From assembly GCF_016904945.1 (NCBI RefSeq), contig NZ_JADIKF010000037.1, positions 186,001-250,000 of the forward strand: a stretch of 64,000 nucleotides of DNA, given 5' to 3'. The notes under the pieces are model-generated. The model was not told where the DNA came from. It made no database searches and saw nothing but the letters and a program-made list of their open reading frames with translations. The position numbers and the translations under genes were made by a program. How positions within the stretch are numbered: position 1 is the first letter of the stretch; each line of letters opens with the position of its first letter. This DNA is from Dyella mobilis. Its GTDB lineage: Bacteria > Pseudomonadota > Gammaproteobacteria > Xanthomonadales > Rhodanobacteraceae. Shown piece after piece: positions 33,419-42,271 of the stretch.

Positions 33419-33657
33419 TTGGGGAGGGGTCGGGCACTTGAGAAAGCCTTTCATCAGAGGTTTTCCCAAGGGCTTTACCCCCTCCCAACCTCCCTCTGCT
33501 GCGACGCGAAGCTAGTCCCGTGGGACAGGAGGAGGGGCTAGCTGCTGCCTCGTTGGAGGCGGACATCCCCTCTCCTTATCTATACGGATGCGTTCGCGCC
33601 CCGCCCCGCCGTACAATTCTGAGCTCCCAACGCCCCTATCGAACGCGCCACGCCATC

Positions 33658-36600
33658 GTGACCCAACCCATTCTTACCCCCGAACTGCCGACCGGCGTCG
33701 AACCGGCCCGCGCACGCATCACCGCTGCCTGGCTGCGCGACGAGACCGAAGCGGTCAACGACCTGCTCGCCCAGGCCTCCCTGCCGCCGGCCGAGCGCGA
33801 GAAAGTCATCGACCTCGCCGCCGACCTGGTCACCCGCGTGCGTGCGCGCGCCAAGGACCAGAGCGCGGTGGAATCGTTCATGCGCCAGTACGACCTTTCC
33901 AGCGAGGAAGGCGTACTGCTGATGTGCGTGGCCGAAGCCCTGTTGCGCATTCCGGACAAGGCCACCGCCGACAAGCTGATCCGCGACAAGCTGGGCGACG
34001 CGAACTGGAAGAAACACCTGGGCCAGAGCGAGTCGCTGTTCGTCAACGCCTCCACCTGGGGCCTGATGCTGACCGGCAAGCTGGTCAACCTGGCCGAGGA
34101 AACCCGCCACGACTTCACCGGCGCGCTGCGCCGCCTGGTCGGCCGCGCGGGTGAGCCGGCGATCCGCCTGGCCGTGCGCCAGGCCATGCGCATCATGGGT
34201 CACCAGTTCGTGATGGGGCAGACCATCAACGAAGCGCTGGACCGCTGCGCCAAGCCCGAATACGCGGTCTACCGCTATTCCTACGACATGCTCGGCGAAT
34301 CGGCGCTCACCAGCGAAACCGCCGAGCGCTACCAGCAGGACTACCGCAAGGCGATCGCCGCCATCGGCGCGCGCGGTCCCTTCGCCAATCACACCGATGC
34401 GCCGTCGATCTCGGTGAAGCTGTCCGCACTGCATCCGCGCTATGAAGTGGCCAACCGCGAACGCGCACGCCGCGATCTCACCGCGAAGCTGCTGGAACTC
34501 TCGCAGCTCGCTATGAAGCAAGGCATCGCCTTGTCGGTGGATGCCGAAGAAGCGGATCGCCTGGAACTGTCGCTGGACATCATCGGCGACGTGTTCGCGC
34601 ATCCTTCGCTGCAGGGATGGAACGGCCTGGGCATCGTGGTGCAAGCGTATTCCAAGCGCACGCCGTTCGTGATCGACTGGCTGATCGAAACCGCCCGCGC
34701 CAGCGGCCGCCGCTGGTACGTGCGCCTGGTGAAGGGCGCGTACTGGGATGCCGAGGTCAAGCGCGCGCAAGAGTTGGGCCTGTCCGGCTATCCGCTGTAT
34801 ACGCGCAAGCCGAATACCGACGTTTCCTACCTGGCCTGCGCACACAAGCTGTTCGATGCGGGCAGCGAGCTGATCTATCCGCAGTTCGCCACGCACAATG
34901 CGCACAGCATTGCCGCCGTGCATCACATCGCCCGTGGCCGTCCGTTCGAATTCCAGCGCCTGCACGGCATGGGCACGGACCTGTATGCCGAAGTGATCGG
35001 CAAGCAGAACCTCGATGTCCCTTGCCGCGTGTATGCGCCGGTCGGCACGCACGAAGACCTGCTGCCGTACCTGGTGCGCCGCCTGCTGGAAAACGGCGCC
35101 AACACCAGCTTCGTCAATCGCGTGGTGGACGAAACGCTGCCGGTGCGCGAGCTGGTAGCCGATCCCTGCGAAACGGTGCGCCGCTATGCCGCCGCCAATC
35201 ACGGCAGCTACGCACATCCGCGCATTCCGCTGCCGGTCAATCTGTTCGGTGACCAATCTGCGCTTGCGCAGAATTCCAATTCGGTATCCAGGAAGAACTC
35301 CATGGGCGTCAACTTCTCCAACGACAATGAACTGAAGGCCCTCGCCGAGGCGGTCAACGCAAAGTCCGGCCAGTGGTCCGCAACACCGCTGGTCGCTGGC
35401 GCGCAGGGCAATGGCCCCGCCGTGCAGGTAACCAATCCTGCCGATCGCCGCGACAACGTCGGCAGCTACGTCAGCGCCGATGCCGCATTGGTCGACAAGG
35501 CGCTGGCCAACGGCGTAGCCGCTCAGCCGAACTGGGACCGCCTGCCGGCCGCCAGCCGCGCCGCGATCCTCGAGCACGCGGCCGACCAGCTCGAAGCACG
35601 CCGCGGCGAATTCATCGCGCTGTGCGTGCGCGAAGCCGGCAAGAGCCTGCCCGACGCGATCGCAGAAATCCGCGAAGCTGCCGACTTCCTGCGTTACTAC
35701 GCCGCCATGGCGCGCCGCTTGTTCGGCCATCCGGAACAGTTGCCCGGCCCGACCGGCGAGAGCAACCAGCTGTTCCTCAACGGCCGCGGCGTGTTCGTGT
35801 GCATCAGCCCGTGGAACTTCCCACTGGCGATCTTCCTGGGCCAGGTGTCCGCTGCATTGGCCGCCGGCAACAGCGTGATCGCCAAGCCGGCCGAACAGAC
35901 CAGCCTGATCGGCTACGCCGCAGTGAAGCTGCTGCACGACGCCGGCGTGCCGACCGACGTGCTGCAATACCTGCCGGGCGACGGCGCCGTGGTCGGCGCC
36001 GCGCTCACCAAAGATCCTCGCGTTGCCGGCGTTGCTTTCACCGGCTCCACCGAGACCGCCTGGGCGATCAACCGCGCACTCGCCGCACGTAACGCGCCCA
36101 TCGCCGCATTGATCGCCGAAACCGGCGGCCAGAACGCGATGATCGCCGACTCCTCCGCCCTGCCCGAGCAGATCGTCAAGGACGTGATCGCCTCCGCGTT
36201 CCAGTCCGCCGGCCAGCGTTGTTCGGCCGCACGCGTGCTGTTCGTGCAGGAAGACATCGCCGACAAGGTGGTCGGCATGCTGGCCGGTGCGATGGCCGAG
36301 CTGAAGGTTGGCGATCCCGGCCAGCTTTCCACCGACGTGGGCCCGGTGATCGACGAAGATGCGCTGAAGATCCTCAACGACCACGCCGTGCGCATGGACA
36401 AGGAAGCGAAGAAGATCGCCGAGGCCAAGCTCGATCCGGCTGCCACCGGCAACGGCACCTTCTTTGCACCGCGCGCCTATGAAATCCCCTCGCTCGACAT
36501 CCTCAAGCGCGAGGTGTTCGGCCCGGTGCTGCACGTGATCCGCTGGAAGGGCAGCGAGCTGCCGAAGGTGGTCGACGCCATCAACGGTACCGGCTACGGC

Positions 36601-36861
36601 CTCACCCTCGGCGTGCACAGCCGCATCGACGACACCGTGGAATACATCCGAAGCCACGCGCGCGTTGGCAACTGCTACGTCAACCGCAACCAGATCGGCG
36701 CGGTGGTCGGCGTGCAGCCGTTCGGCGGCGAAAGCTTGTCCGGCACCGGCCCCAAGGCCGGCGGCCCGCACTACCTGCTGCGCTTTGCCGGCGAGCGCAC
36801 TCTCACCGTCAACACCACCGCCGCGGGCGGCAACGCTTCGCTGCTGACCATCGGCGAGTAA
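33658..36861 (+). CDS. putA: bifunctional proline dehydrogenase / L-glutamate gamma-semialdehyde dehydrogenase
   Basis: PutA oxidises proline to glutamate in two coupled active sites. From a GTG at 33658 (VTQPILTPELPTG) the protein is 1067 residues. The N-terminal half is the FAD barrel with SVKLSALHPRYEVAN, RLVKGAYWDAEVKRAQ and LYPQFATHNAHS-type blocks (here LIYPQFATHNAHSIA). The C-terminal half has the aldehyde dehydrogenase set: CISPWNFPLAIF, GFTGST-like VAFTGSTETAW, AETGGQNAMI and catalytic Cys in SAGQRCSAARVLF. No ribbon-helix-helix domain precedes, so it should not repress its own gene as E. coli PutA does. Confidence 0.95.
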   Translation: MTQPILTPELPTGVEPARARITAAWLRDETEAVNDLLAQASLPPAEREKVIDLAADLVTRVRARAKDQSAVESFMRQYDLSSEEGVLLMCVAEALLRIPDKATADKLIRDKLGDANWKKHLGQSESLFVNASTWGLMLTGKLVNLAEETRHDFTGALRRLVGRAGEPAIRLAVRQAMRIMGHQFVMGQTINEALDRCAKPEYAVYRYSYDMLGESALTSETAERYQQDYRKAIAAIGARGPFANHTDAPSISVKLSALHPRYEVANRERARRDLTAKLLELSQLAMKQGIALSVDAEEADRLELSLDIIGDVFAHPSLQGWNGLGIVVQAYSKRTPFVIDWLIETARASGRRWYVRLVKGAYWDAEVKRAQELGLSGYPLYTRKPNTDVSYLACAHKLFDAGSELIYPQFATHNAHSIAAVHHIARGRPFEFQRLHGMGTDLYAEVIGKQNLDVPCRVYAPVGTHEDLLPYLVRRLLENGANTSFVNRVVDETLPVRELVADPCETVRRYAAANHGSYAHPRIPLPVNLFGDQSALAQNSNSVSRKNSMGVNFSNDNELKALAEAVNAKSGQWSATPLVAGAQGNGPAVQVTNPADRRDNVGSYVSADAALVDKALANGVAAQPNWDRLPAASRAAILEHAADQLEARRGEFIALCVREAGKSLPDAIAEIREAADFLRYYAAMARRLFGHPEQLPGPTGESNQLFLNGRGVFVCISPWNFPLAIFLGQVSAALAAGNSVIAKPAEQTSLIGYAAVKLLHDAGVPTDVLQYLPGDGAVVGAALTKDPRVAGVAFTGSTETAWAINRALAARNAPIAALIAETGGQNAMIADSSALPEQIVKDVIASAFQSAGQRCSAARVLFVQEDIADKVVGMLAGAMAELKVGDPGQLSTDVGPVIDEDALKILNDHAVRMDKEAKKIAEAKLDPAATGNGTFFAPRAYEIPSLDILKREVFGPVLHVIRWKGSELPKVVDAINGTGYGLTLGVHSRIDDTVEYIRSHARVGNCYVNRNQIGAVVGVQPFGGESLSGTGPKAGGPHYLLRFAGERTLTVNTTAAGGNASLLTIGE

Positions 36862-36870
36862 CTTGCCGTT

Positions 36871-36903
36871 CCACGCCCTCTCCTCTCGAGGGAGAGGGCG
36901 TGG
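36871..36903 (+). terminator. 13-bp perfect hairpin after putA
   Basis: CCACGCCCTCTCC (36871-36883) pairs with GGAGAGGGCGTGG (36891-36903) around TCTCGAG. It lies 9 bp after the putA stop and just before the next gene. It lacks a T-tract and its core is the same CCCTCTCC/GGAGAGGG as the REP-like repeats, so it may be a repeat element acting as an attenuator or mRNA-end stabiliser. Confidence 0.55.
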
Positions 36904-36915
36904 AAGCCGTCTGCC

Positions 36916-37653
36916 ATGAAACATCGCGCCCTACTTCTCGCCTTGGCCTTGGCGCCCAGCGCGCTGCTGCATGCAGCGACACCCGATAAGGGCGAGCAGG
37001 CTTTCGTCGCCACCTTGCAACTCGGTGCCACGCCGCAGGTCCGCTATCTCGACTCCAACGGCAGGCCGCTCGACTACACGGCCTTCGCGCAAGAGTTGCA
37101 GCAACGCCGCACCTTCAGCATCTCCCGCGACAGCCAGGCCGGCATGGCCATGCTGCGCATACGACCGCCGGGCTCGCACGCCGGCGAACCGGGACGGTTT
37201 TCGTTTGGGCGGGGCGATGCGTTTCCGCCGTTTGCCTTGCCGTCACTGCACGGCGGCACGCAACGGCTGAGCGATTTCCACGGGCGCTACACACTGGTGA
37301 GTTTCTTCTTTGCCGAGTGCGCACCGTGCATGGCCGAAGTCCCCACGCTCAATGCCTTCGCGCGTGCGCACGGCGACGTGAACACCGTGGCCATCACGTT
37401 CGAGGATGCCGCCAGCGCACGGGGCTTCGTGGAAGATCACGGCTTGAACTGGAACGTGCTGTACCACGGTCAATCGCTCACCGACACGTTGGGTGTAGGC
37501 GTCTATCCCACCTTGATGCTGCTCGATCCGAACGGACGCGTAGCCGGCGCCGCGGTCGGCATGACGCTGAGCGACGATCCGGCCAAGCGCCTGACAGACC
37601 TGGAAGGCTGGATCGCACAATGGAAGCAGGCATCGGCAGGCGCCGCTCGATAA
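36916..37653 (+). CDS. secreted TlpA-like thioredoxin-fold protein
   Basis: The 245-residue protein begins MKHRALLLALALAPSALLHA (signal peptide). After about 95 residues of unclear N-terminal sequence, a thioredoxin/TlpA/ResA domain follows: AFPPFALPSLHGGTQRLSDF, the active CxxC as ECAPCMAEVPTLN, and the cis-Pro region GVGVYPTLMLLDPNG. It is a periplasmic thiol oxidoreductase or carrier. Genes of this type are used in cytochrome maturation or stress, but nothing local fixes its partner. Confidence 0.85.
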   Translation: MKHRALLLALALAPSALLHAATPDKGEQAFVATLQLGATPQVRYLDSNGRPLDYTAFAQELQQRRTFSISRDSQAGMAMLRIRPPGSHAGEPGRFSFGRGDAFPPFALPSLHGGTQRLSDFHGRYTLVSFFFAECAPCMAEVPTLNAFARAHGDVNTVAITFEDAASARGFVEDHGLNWNVLYHGQSLTDTLGVGVYPTLMLLDPNGRVAGAAVGMTLSDDPAKRLTDLEGWIAQWKQASAGAAR

Positions 37654-37806
37654 ACATCCTCACGACACGCTCACGCCACCTACACGCCGCGCATAGCGTT
37701 TGATGCAAAGGCGCCGGCTTTGTGCGCCGCGCCAACCACCCCGCACGCATACGTGCTAGAACCGTCTCTCGCGCCGATGAGGGTCGGCCCCGGGGAATGG
37801 TCTGGC

Positions 37807-38886
37807 ATGTCAGAGCTTGCCGTTGAAACGCATCTCGCCAGGCGCGCGCCAGCGCGCTGGATCGAACCGGACCCGCGCGCCCTGGCTGCGGATATTCCAC
37901 CGAATGTGCTGGTACACCTGAGCGAACTGGCAGCGCGCCGCGGCATCTCCAGCGAGCCCTGGTTTGCCGGTTTGGGGATCACCCGCCAGCAGATCAACGA
38001 CCCTTCCGTGCGTGTGTCCTATCGCCAGGCACGCACGGTGATTGCGCGCAGCTTGAAGGTGCTGCGCGATCCGGCTCTCGGCTTATTGGTCGGCCGCAAC
38101 GAAACGATCGGCAGTTTCGGCCTGCTCGGCTTGGCCATGATGACCTCGCGCAATTTCGGCGAAGCCATGGCCACCGGCATCGAGAACCACAAGGTTTGCG
38201 GCAGCCTGCTCGACGTGGATTTCGCCGTGGTCGACGCGCGCACCGTCGCCGCTCAGGCATGGCCGCGTTTCGGCGAAATCGAGTTGCTGCCATTCCTGTG
38301 CGAGGAATTGTTTTCCAGCAGCCTGGCCCTGGCGCGCGAGCTGGTCGGGCCGAAGCTGATTCCCGCGCGGATGGAGCTGACCTATCCGGCGCCCGCCTAC
38401 GCCGACGAATACAGCAAGACGTTTCAGTGCGACGTACGCTTCGGCGCGCAATACAACCGCATCCTGATCGACGCGCAATGGATGGATTTCCCGTTGCCCG
38501 GCTACAACCCGCTCACTTCGCGGCAAGCGCTGGCCCTGTGCCATCAGCAACTGCGCGGCACGAACAGCTCCGACGAAATCGTAGGCTCGGTGGAGCGCCT
38601 CTTGCGCAGCCGCCTGCGCGAACATCCCCGCCTCACCGAGGTTGCCCGCACCCTGCACCTGAGCGAACGCTCGCTGCGCCGCCGGCTCGCCGACAGCGGA
38701 CGGATCTTTCGGGAAATCCACGATCGCGTGCGCGCCGAACGCGCACTGGAACTGCTGCATGCCGGGCAGATGAGCGTGGCCGAGATCGGTATCGAACTGG
38801 GCTTCAGCGATCCGCGCGAGTTCCGCCGTGCATTCAAGCGCTGGACGGGCATGCCGCCGCAGCTGGCGCGGCGGAGTTTTCCCTGA
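37807..38886 (+). CDS. AraC-family transcriptional regulator
   Basis: From ATG 37807 (GGGGAATGG upstream) the protein has 359 residues. The N-terminal region (residues 20-220) is the Arabinose_bd/OruR-type sensor domain, including SYRQARTVIARSLKVLRDPA and GSFGLLGLAMMTSRNFGEA. The C-terminal AraC DNA-binding domain has LTEVARTLHLSERSLRRRLA and the second helix-turn-helix ending MSVAEIGIELGFSDPREFRR. Earlier in-frame starts lack good sites. The regulated genes are not obvious; putA and the TlpA-like gene are neighbours. Confidence 0.9.
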   Translation: MSELAVETHLARRAPARWIEPDPRALAADIPPNVLVHLSELAARRGISSEPWFAGLGITRQQINDPSVRVSYRQARTVIARSLKVLRDPALGLLVGRNETIGSFGLLGLAMMTSRNFGEAMATGIENHKVCGSLLDVDFAVVDARTVAAQAWPRFGEIELLPFLCEELFSSSLALARELVGPKLIPARMELTYPAPAYADEYSKTFQCDVRFGAQYNRILIDAQWMDFPLPGYNPLTSRQALALCHQQLRGTNSSDEIVGSVERLLRSRLREHPRLTEVARTLHLSERSLRRRLADSGRIFREIHDRVRAERALELLHAGQMSVAEIGIELGFSDPREFRRAFKRWTGMPPQLARRSFP

Positions 38887-38997
38887 AGATGCGCGTGGAG
38901 CCTCGGGCGCCCGTCGCACGGTCAGTCTCACGCAACGAGAAAACGCTCTTGATGCGACTTCTTACGGAAGATCCTTTATCACTTGCTTCGAGAGGTT

Positions 38998-39957
38998 CTA
39001 CAGAACCCATCTCCCTATAGCCGCCAAAAACAGCGCCATCGCACACGCGATAAATATGAATTTTTTTCGCGCAGAGAGAGCAGGAGATCGCAACACGCCA
39101 CCAAACCCCTGCTGCGCCGCTCTTCTACTGTCCGCACGACGCCGGAGCGCGGGATCACTCTCAAGTTTCCGACTCCACCAATCCAGCGCTTGCTCTCCAT
39201 AGCGCTCAGCCAACTCACCCCGAAATGTGTCGTAACGCTCCATCAAACGATTGGCCCAGACGATTCGCCAAGGCTGTACCCGTCCTCTTGGTTTGCCCTG
39301 GAAAGAGCGATAGATATTGATGGCTTCTTCGAATTCCTTGGCGTCTCTGGACATGTTGGCCGAAAGAGCATCACGCAAGGCCAGATGCTGTTTCAGGCGT
39401 AGCGTAAGGTCCGCGCGAGCCGTCAAATGCCGACTTGACACATTCCATTCATATCGATCGCTAGCCGCATCGAGCAGGGCAATATTCGTCGGCGCTGCAA
39501 AGCACATCGCCAAAACCAATTGCTCAAATGCGAATTTATCATCAAGTGCGATTAGCCTATCGTCCTCGGAAAATTTATCCAGCAACTCATAGGCCGCATC
39601 ATTCCCTTCTTGCAAAAGCTCCTTTTCGAAATCACGCGCCGCGGCAATCGGCGATGACGATGCACCATCCATCCGCAGGCGGGAAGACGCCACTTGATGC
39701 GATTCACCTCGAGCTGAGTCGATCGGCGATGCCTGTTCTTCCGGAGCCGACTCAAAAATCCGCCACGAACTCGTGAAAGGATGGTCCCCCGGCTGCTCAA
39801 CCCATTGGAGCGCGAGTTCATAAGCCTGACGGATTTCCTGAAAGCGCTCGGCCTCGGAAGCCCGATCGCATTCCTTTATCGCTTTTGCATAGGCCTTTCG
39901 AATTGCAACCACATCGGCGTCACTATCGACGCCAAGCACGTCAAGAAACCACGGCAT
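38998..39957 (-). CDS. membrane-tethered J-like protein of the HscC locus
   Basis: From ATG 39957 (GGAG upstream) the 319-residue protein starts MPWFLDVLGVDSDADVVAIR. Its N-terminal 55 residues follow the J-domain helix pattern (AIRKAYAKAIKECD ... FQEIRQAYELAL) but no HPD tripeptide is visible. A long helical region shares many blocks with the adjacent Sel1 protein (AFEQLVLAMCF, LDAASDRYEW, QALDWWSRKLESD), and the protein ends in one helix (FIFIACAMALFLAAIGRW), as in C-tail-anchored DjlB/DjlC of E. coli. It probably modulates the nearby Hsp70. Confidence 0.75.
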   Translation of the reverse strand: MPWFLDVLGVDSDADVVAIRKAYAKAIKECDRASEAERFQEIRQAYELALQWVEQPGDHPFTSSWRIFESAPEEQASPIDSARGESHQVASSRLRMDGASSSPIAAARDFEKELLQEGNDAAYELLDKFSEDDRLIALDDKFAFEQLVLAMCFAAPTNIALLDAASDRYEWNVSSRHLTARADLTLRLKQHLALRDALSANMSRDAKEFEEAINIYRSFQGKPRGRVQPWRIVWANRLMERYDTFRGELAERYGEQALDWWSRKLESDPALRRRADSRRAAQQGFGGVLRSPALSARKKFIFIACAMALFLAAIGRWVL

Positions 39958-40363
39958 CAACTTTTCTCCGAACAGAGCTGGGCTCGACGTAAATCAGCCA
40001 CCGGTCGCGCGTCACTTTTACGTGACTCATCTGCGACCAAGGCAGCCGCCTGGAAACGTCGCAATTGCGCACGCATACTCCCCACGCATCGAACAGGTAA
40101 ACACGTCGGCCATTGCACCGTTCATGCCATACGGCGTAGGCGGCCTGCCAAACCGCGTACAAAAGGAGTGCCAAAAATGCGGTGACCATTTCGAAAAAAA
40201 CCGACCATTGCAGGGATGCCGGACGACGCAAAAGCAACGCCATTGCACGCACGATCATCGCTAAGGTCAAATACGCCCGCGGGCGGGCGCACGAAATTCG
40301 CATGCCTGCTTGAAACGTTTCGCCAAACGCGCGCCGTGGCGCTACGACTATGACCTCGCTCAT
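39941..40363 (-). CDS. small membrane protein between the J-like genes
   Basis: From ATG 40363, behind GAGGTC, the 140-residue protein starts MSEVIVVAPRRAFGETFQAG. It has two hydrophobic segments (YLTLAMIVRAMALLLRRP, FFEMVTAFLALLLYAVWQAA) followed by a basic, beta-like C-terminal domain (LPWSQMSHVKVTRDRWLIYV) reminiscent of YcxB-like domains. Its 3' end overlaps the start of the next J-like gene by 17 bp, so it is part of the same transcript. The function is unknown; a role in the chaperone locus is inferred by position. Confidence 0.65.
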   Translation of the reverse strand: MSEVIVVAPRRAFGETFQAGMRISCARPRAYLTLAMIVRAMALLLRRPASLQWSVFFEMVTAFLALLLYAVWQAAYAVWHERCNGRRVYLFDAWGVCVRNCDVSRRLPWSQMSHVKVTRDRWLIYVEPSSVRRKVDAVVS

Positions 40364-40391
40364 GCCAAAGACCTCGCCCGTCGCCGCCAAA

Positions 40392-42260
40392 TCAAGATGG
40401 GTGACTCATCGCTGCAGCCCGGTCCAACTCATCTAGAAAGTCACGCGACCCCGAAAGTTTGCTTGCCAGTGCAACGGCGCCATTGCGCTGCCCAACGGTC
40501 AGCGACTTGGACAACCTGGCAAGCCCGGCTGTTATTTGCGTGGGATCGCTACCACCCCTGCCCGAAGCCATGCTTAGCAAGGCATAGGCAATCATCCTGT
40601 TTTGCTGCACGCCCTCGCCAGTCTCATACATCAGTCCCAGATGAACCAATGCCGCCGCAGCGCCTTGTGCAGCCGCCTTGCGATACCAATTCGCAGCAGC
40701 AGCGTAGTCCCGCAGAACGCCTCGCCCTCCCGCGTAGAGATCGCCCAGACCGTCCTCCGCCTCGGCATCGCCATTTTTAGATGCCAATTGCCACCAATGG
40801 AGCGCGGCCCGATAGTCCTGCTTGACACCGTCACCGTTGAAATAGACCTCTGCCAATCGGTCTTGAGCAGCCAAGTGACCCTGCAAGGCTGCGGCTTTCC
40901 ACCACTGAATCGCCGCCAGAGGCGTTCTTGGCACACCTTCGCCCCGCATGTACATCTCGCCAAGGTTGTATTGCGCGTCGGCAAATCCGCGATCGGCGGC
41001 TCGACCATACCAAATCAAGGCAATACCCGGATCCTTTGGCACATCCTGTCCGCGCTCGTATTTGCGGCCCAGATAATCCTCCGCATCGGCGTCCCCTTGG
41101 TCGGCGCGATGACGCAGGCGCACGACTTCGTTCTGCTCGTACGGGGAGGGCGCGGCAGGCGACAGCGACGTCGACGACAGATGATCCGCTCCTTGATAGC
41201 GGTAGTCGGACGAGAGGGTACTAGTCGTTTGCAGATCGTCTACGGACGAGGAGCTCTTTTGAAAATGATTCAAAATCGCCGTGATAATCACCAGGCAAAT
41301 AAGCAAGCGCACGAAACTGGAAGGACTCATTGGAGCCGGATTCTGGGGGCGGCGCTCGATTTTCAATTGCGCGAATTCGCGCTCTTTGGCTTGCCGCTCG
41401 TGGTATGCATCAAGAAGGCCGGAATTGTCGGCCAACTTGCGGCGCCACCAGTCCAACGCTTCCGCGCCGTAGCGATCCTCGAGCTCTCGACGGAATGGGT
41501 CGCATCGATCCAGCACCTGATTGGCCTTGACGATCTGCCAAGGCTCGATTCTCAAATCAGGTTGTCGCTTGACCGCTCGATAAATCAGCAAGGCATCTTC
41601 AATTTCGCGTCTGTTTTCCGCGTTGCGCATCGACAATGCAGCCCTCAGGGCCAACTGTCGGCGCATGCGTGCAACTAGGTCCGGGCGCATAGCCAAGTGC
41701 TTGTTCGATGTCTCCCACCCAAACAGATCGCAGGCGGCATCCAGCAGGTTTATGTTCGGAGGGTTGGCGAAGCAAAATACGAGCAGCGCTTGCTCGAAGG
41801 CCATTTTTTCATCGAGCGACGTCAGTCTATCGTCTCTGGAAGACGCCTCGAGCAGTGCGTGCGCCTGTGTGCCATCAGCCTCTCGCAAGGCCACCGCCAA
41901 TGCGTCGAGCACTTCATGCGCCTGTGGATGATGCCGCCTTGCCGACATCCCTGGCTGGACCGGGGATGCGGGCGTTCTCAAGCCTGGCGGAGCATCCGCG
42001 GACGAAGGCTGCTCCGGCGACACAGGCGGCGCGGCCGATTCCGCATCGCGTGTGGAAACTTGCTGCGGTGGAGCACCGGCCGCCCCCGATTCGCGCCCCT
42101 TAGCCCACTGGAGAGCCAACTCGTAGGCGCGGCGAATCTTCTGGAACCCCTCGACGTCGTTCGCCTGGTCGCACTGCTTGATGGCTTTTGCATAAGCCTT
42201 TCGAACGGTACGCGTGTCCGCATTCTGGTCGATGCCAAGCGCTTCAAAAACCCATTGCAT
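40392..42260 (-). CDS. J-like membrane protein with Sel1 repeats
   Basis: From ATG 42260 the 622-residue protein has three parts: residues 1-55 J-like (TVRKAYAKAIKQCD ... FQKIRRAYELAL, with QCDQ where HPD is expected); a helical region to about 300 paralogous to the 38998-39957 protein; one helix at about 316-333 (FVRLLICLVIITAILNHF); then about five Sel1 repeats (residues 387-585, for example YGRAADRGFADAQYNLGEMY), which bind proteins. The predicted topology places Sel1 in the periplasm. It follows hscC by 11 bp, and looks like a fusion of E. coli DjlB/DjlC-like and YbeT/YbeQ-like functions. Confidence 0.82.
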   Translation of the reverse strand: MQWVFEALGIDQNADTRTVRKAYAKAIKQCDQANDVEGFQKIRRAYELALQWAKGRESGAAGAPPQQVSTRDAESAAPPVSPEQPSSADAPPGLRTPASPVQPGMSARRHHPQAHEVLDALAVALREADGTQAHALLEASSRDDRLTSLDEKMAFEQALLVFCFANPPNINLLDAACDLFGWETSNKHLAMRPDLVARMRRQLALRAALSMRNAENRREIEDALLIYRAVKRQPDLRIEPWQIVKANQVLDRCDPFRRELEDRYGAEALDWWRRKLADNSGLLDAYHERQAKEREFAQLKIERRPQNPAPMSPSSFVRLLICLVIITAILNHFQKSSSSVDDLQTTSTLSSDYRYQGADHLSSTSLSPAAPSPYEQNEVVRLRHRADQGDADAEDYLGRKYERGQDVPKDPGIALIWYGRAADRGFADAQYNLGEMYMRGEGVPRTPLAAIQWWKAAALQGHLAAQDRLAEVYFNGDGVKQDYRAALHWWQLASKNGDAEAEDGLGDLYAGGRGVLRDYAAAANWYRKAAAQGAAAALVHLGLMYETGEGVQQNRMIAYALLSMASGRGGSDPTQITAGLARLSKSLTVGQRNGAVALASKLSGSRDFLDELDRAAAMSHPS

Positions 42261-42271
42261 GGCGCGCCCCG

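Noticed and set aside
33580..36924. 1114-codon frame antisense to putA
   Set aside because: A GC-rich antisense shadow; it lacks a ribosome site and has no recognisable domain, while putA is complete on the other strand.
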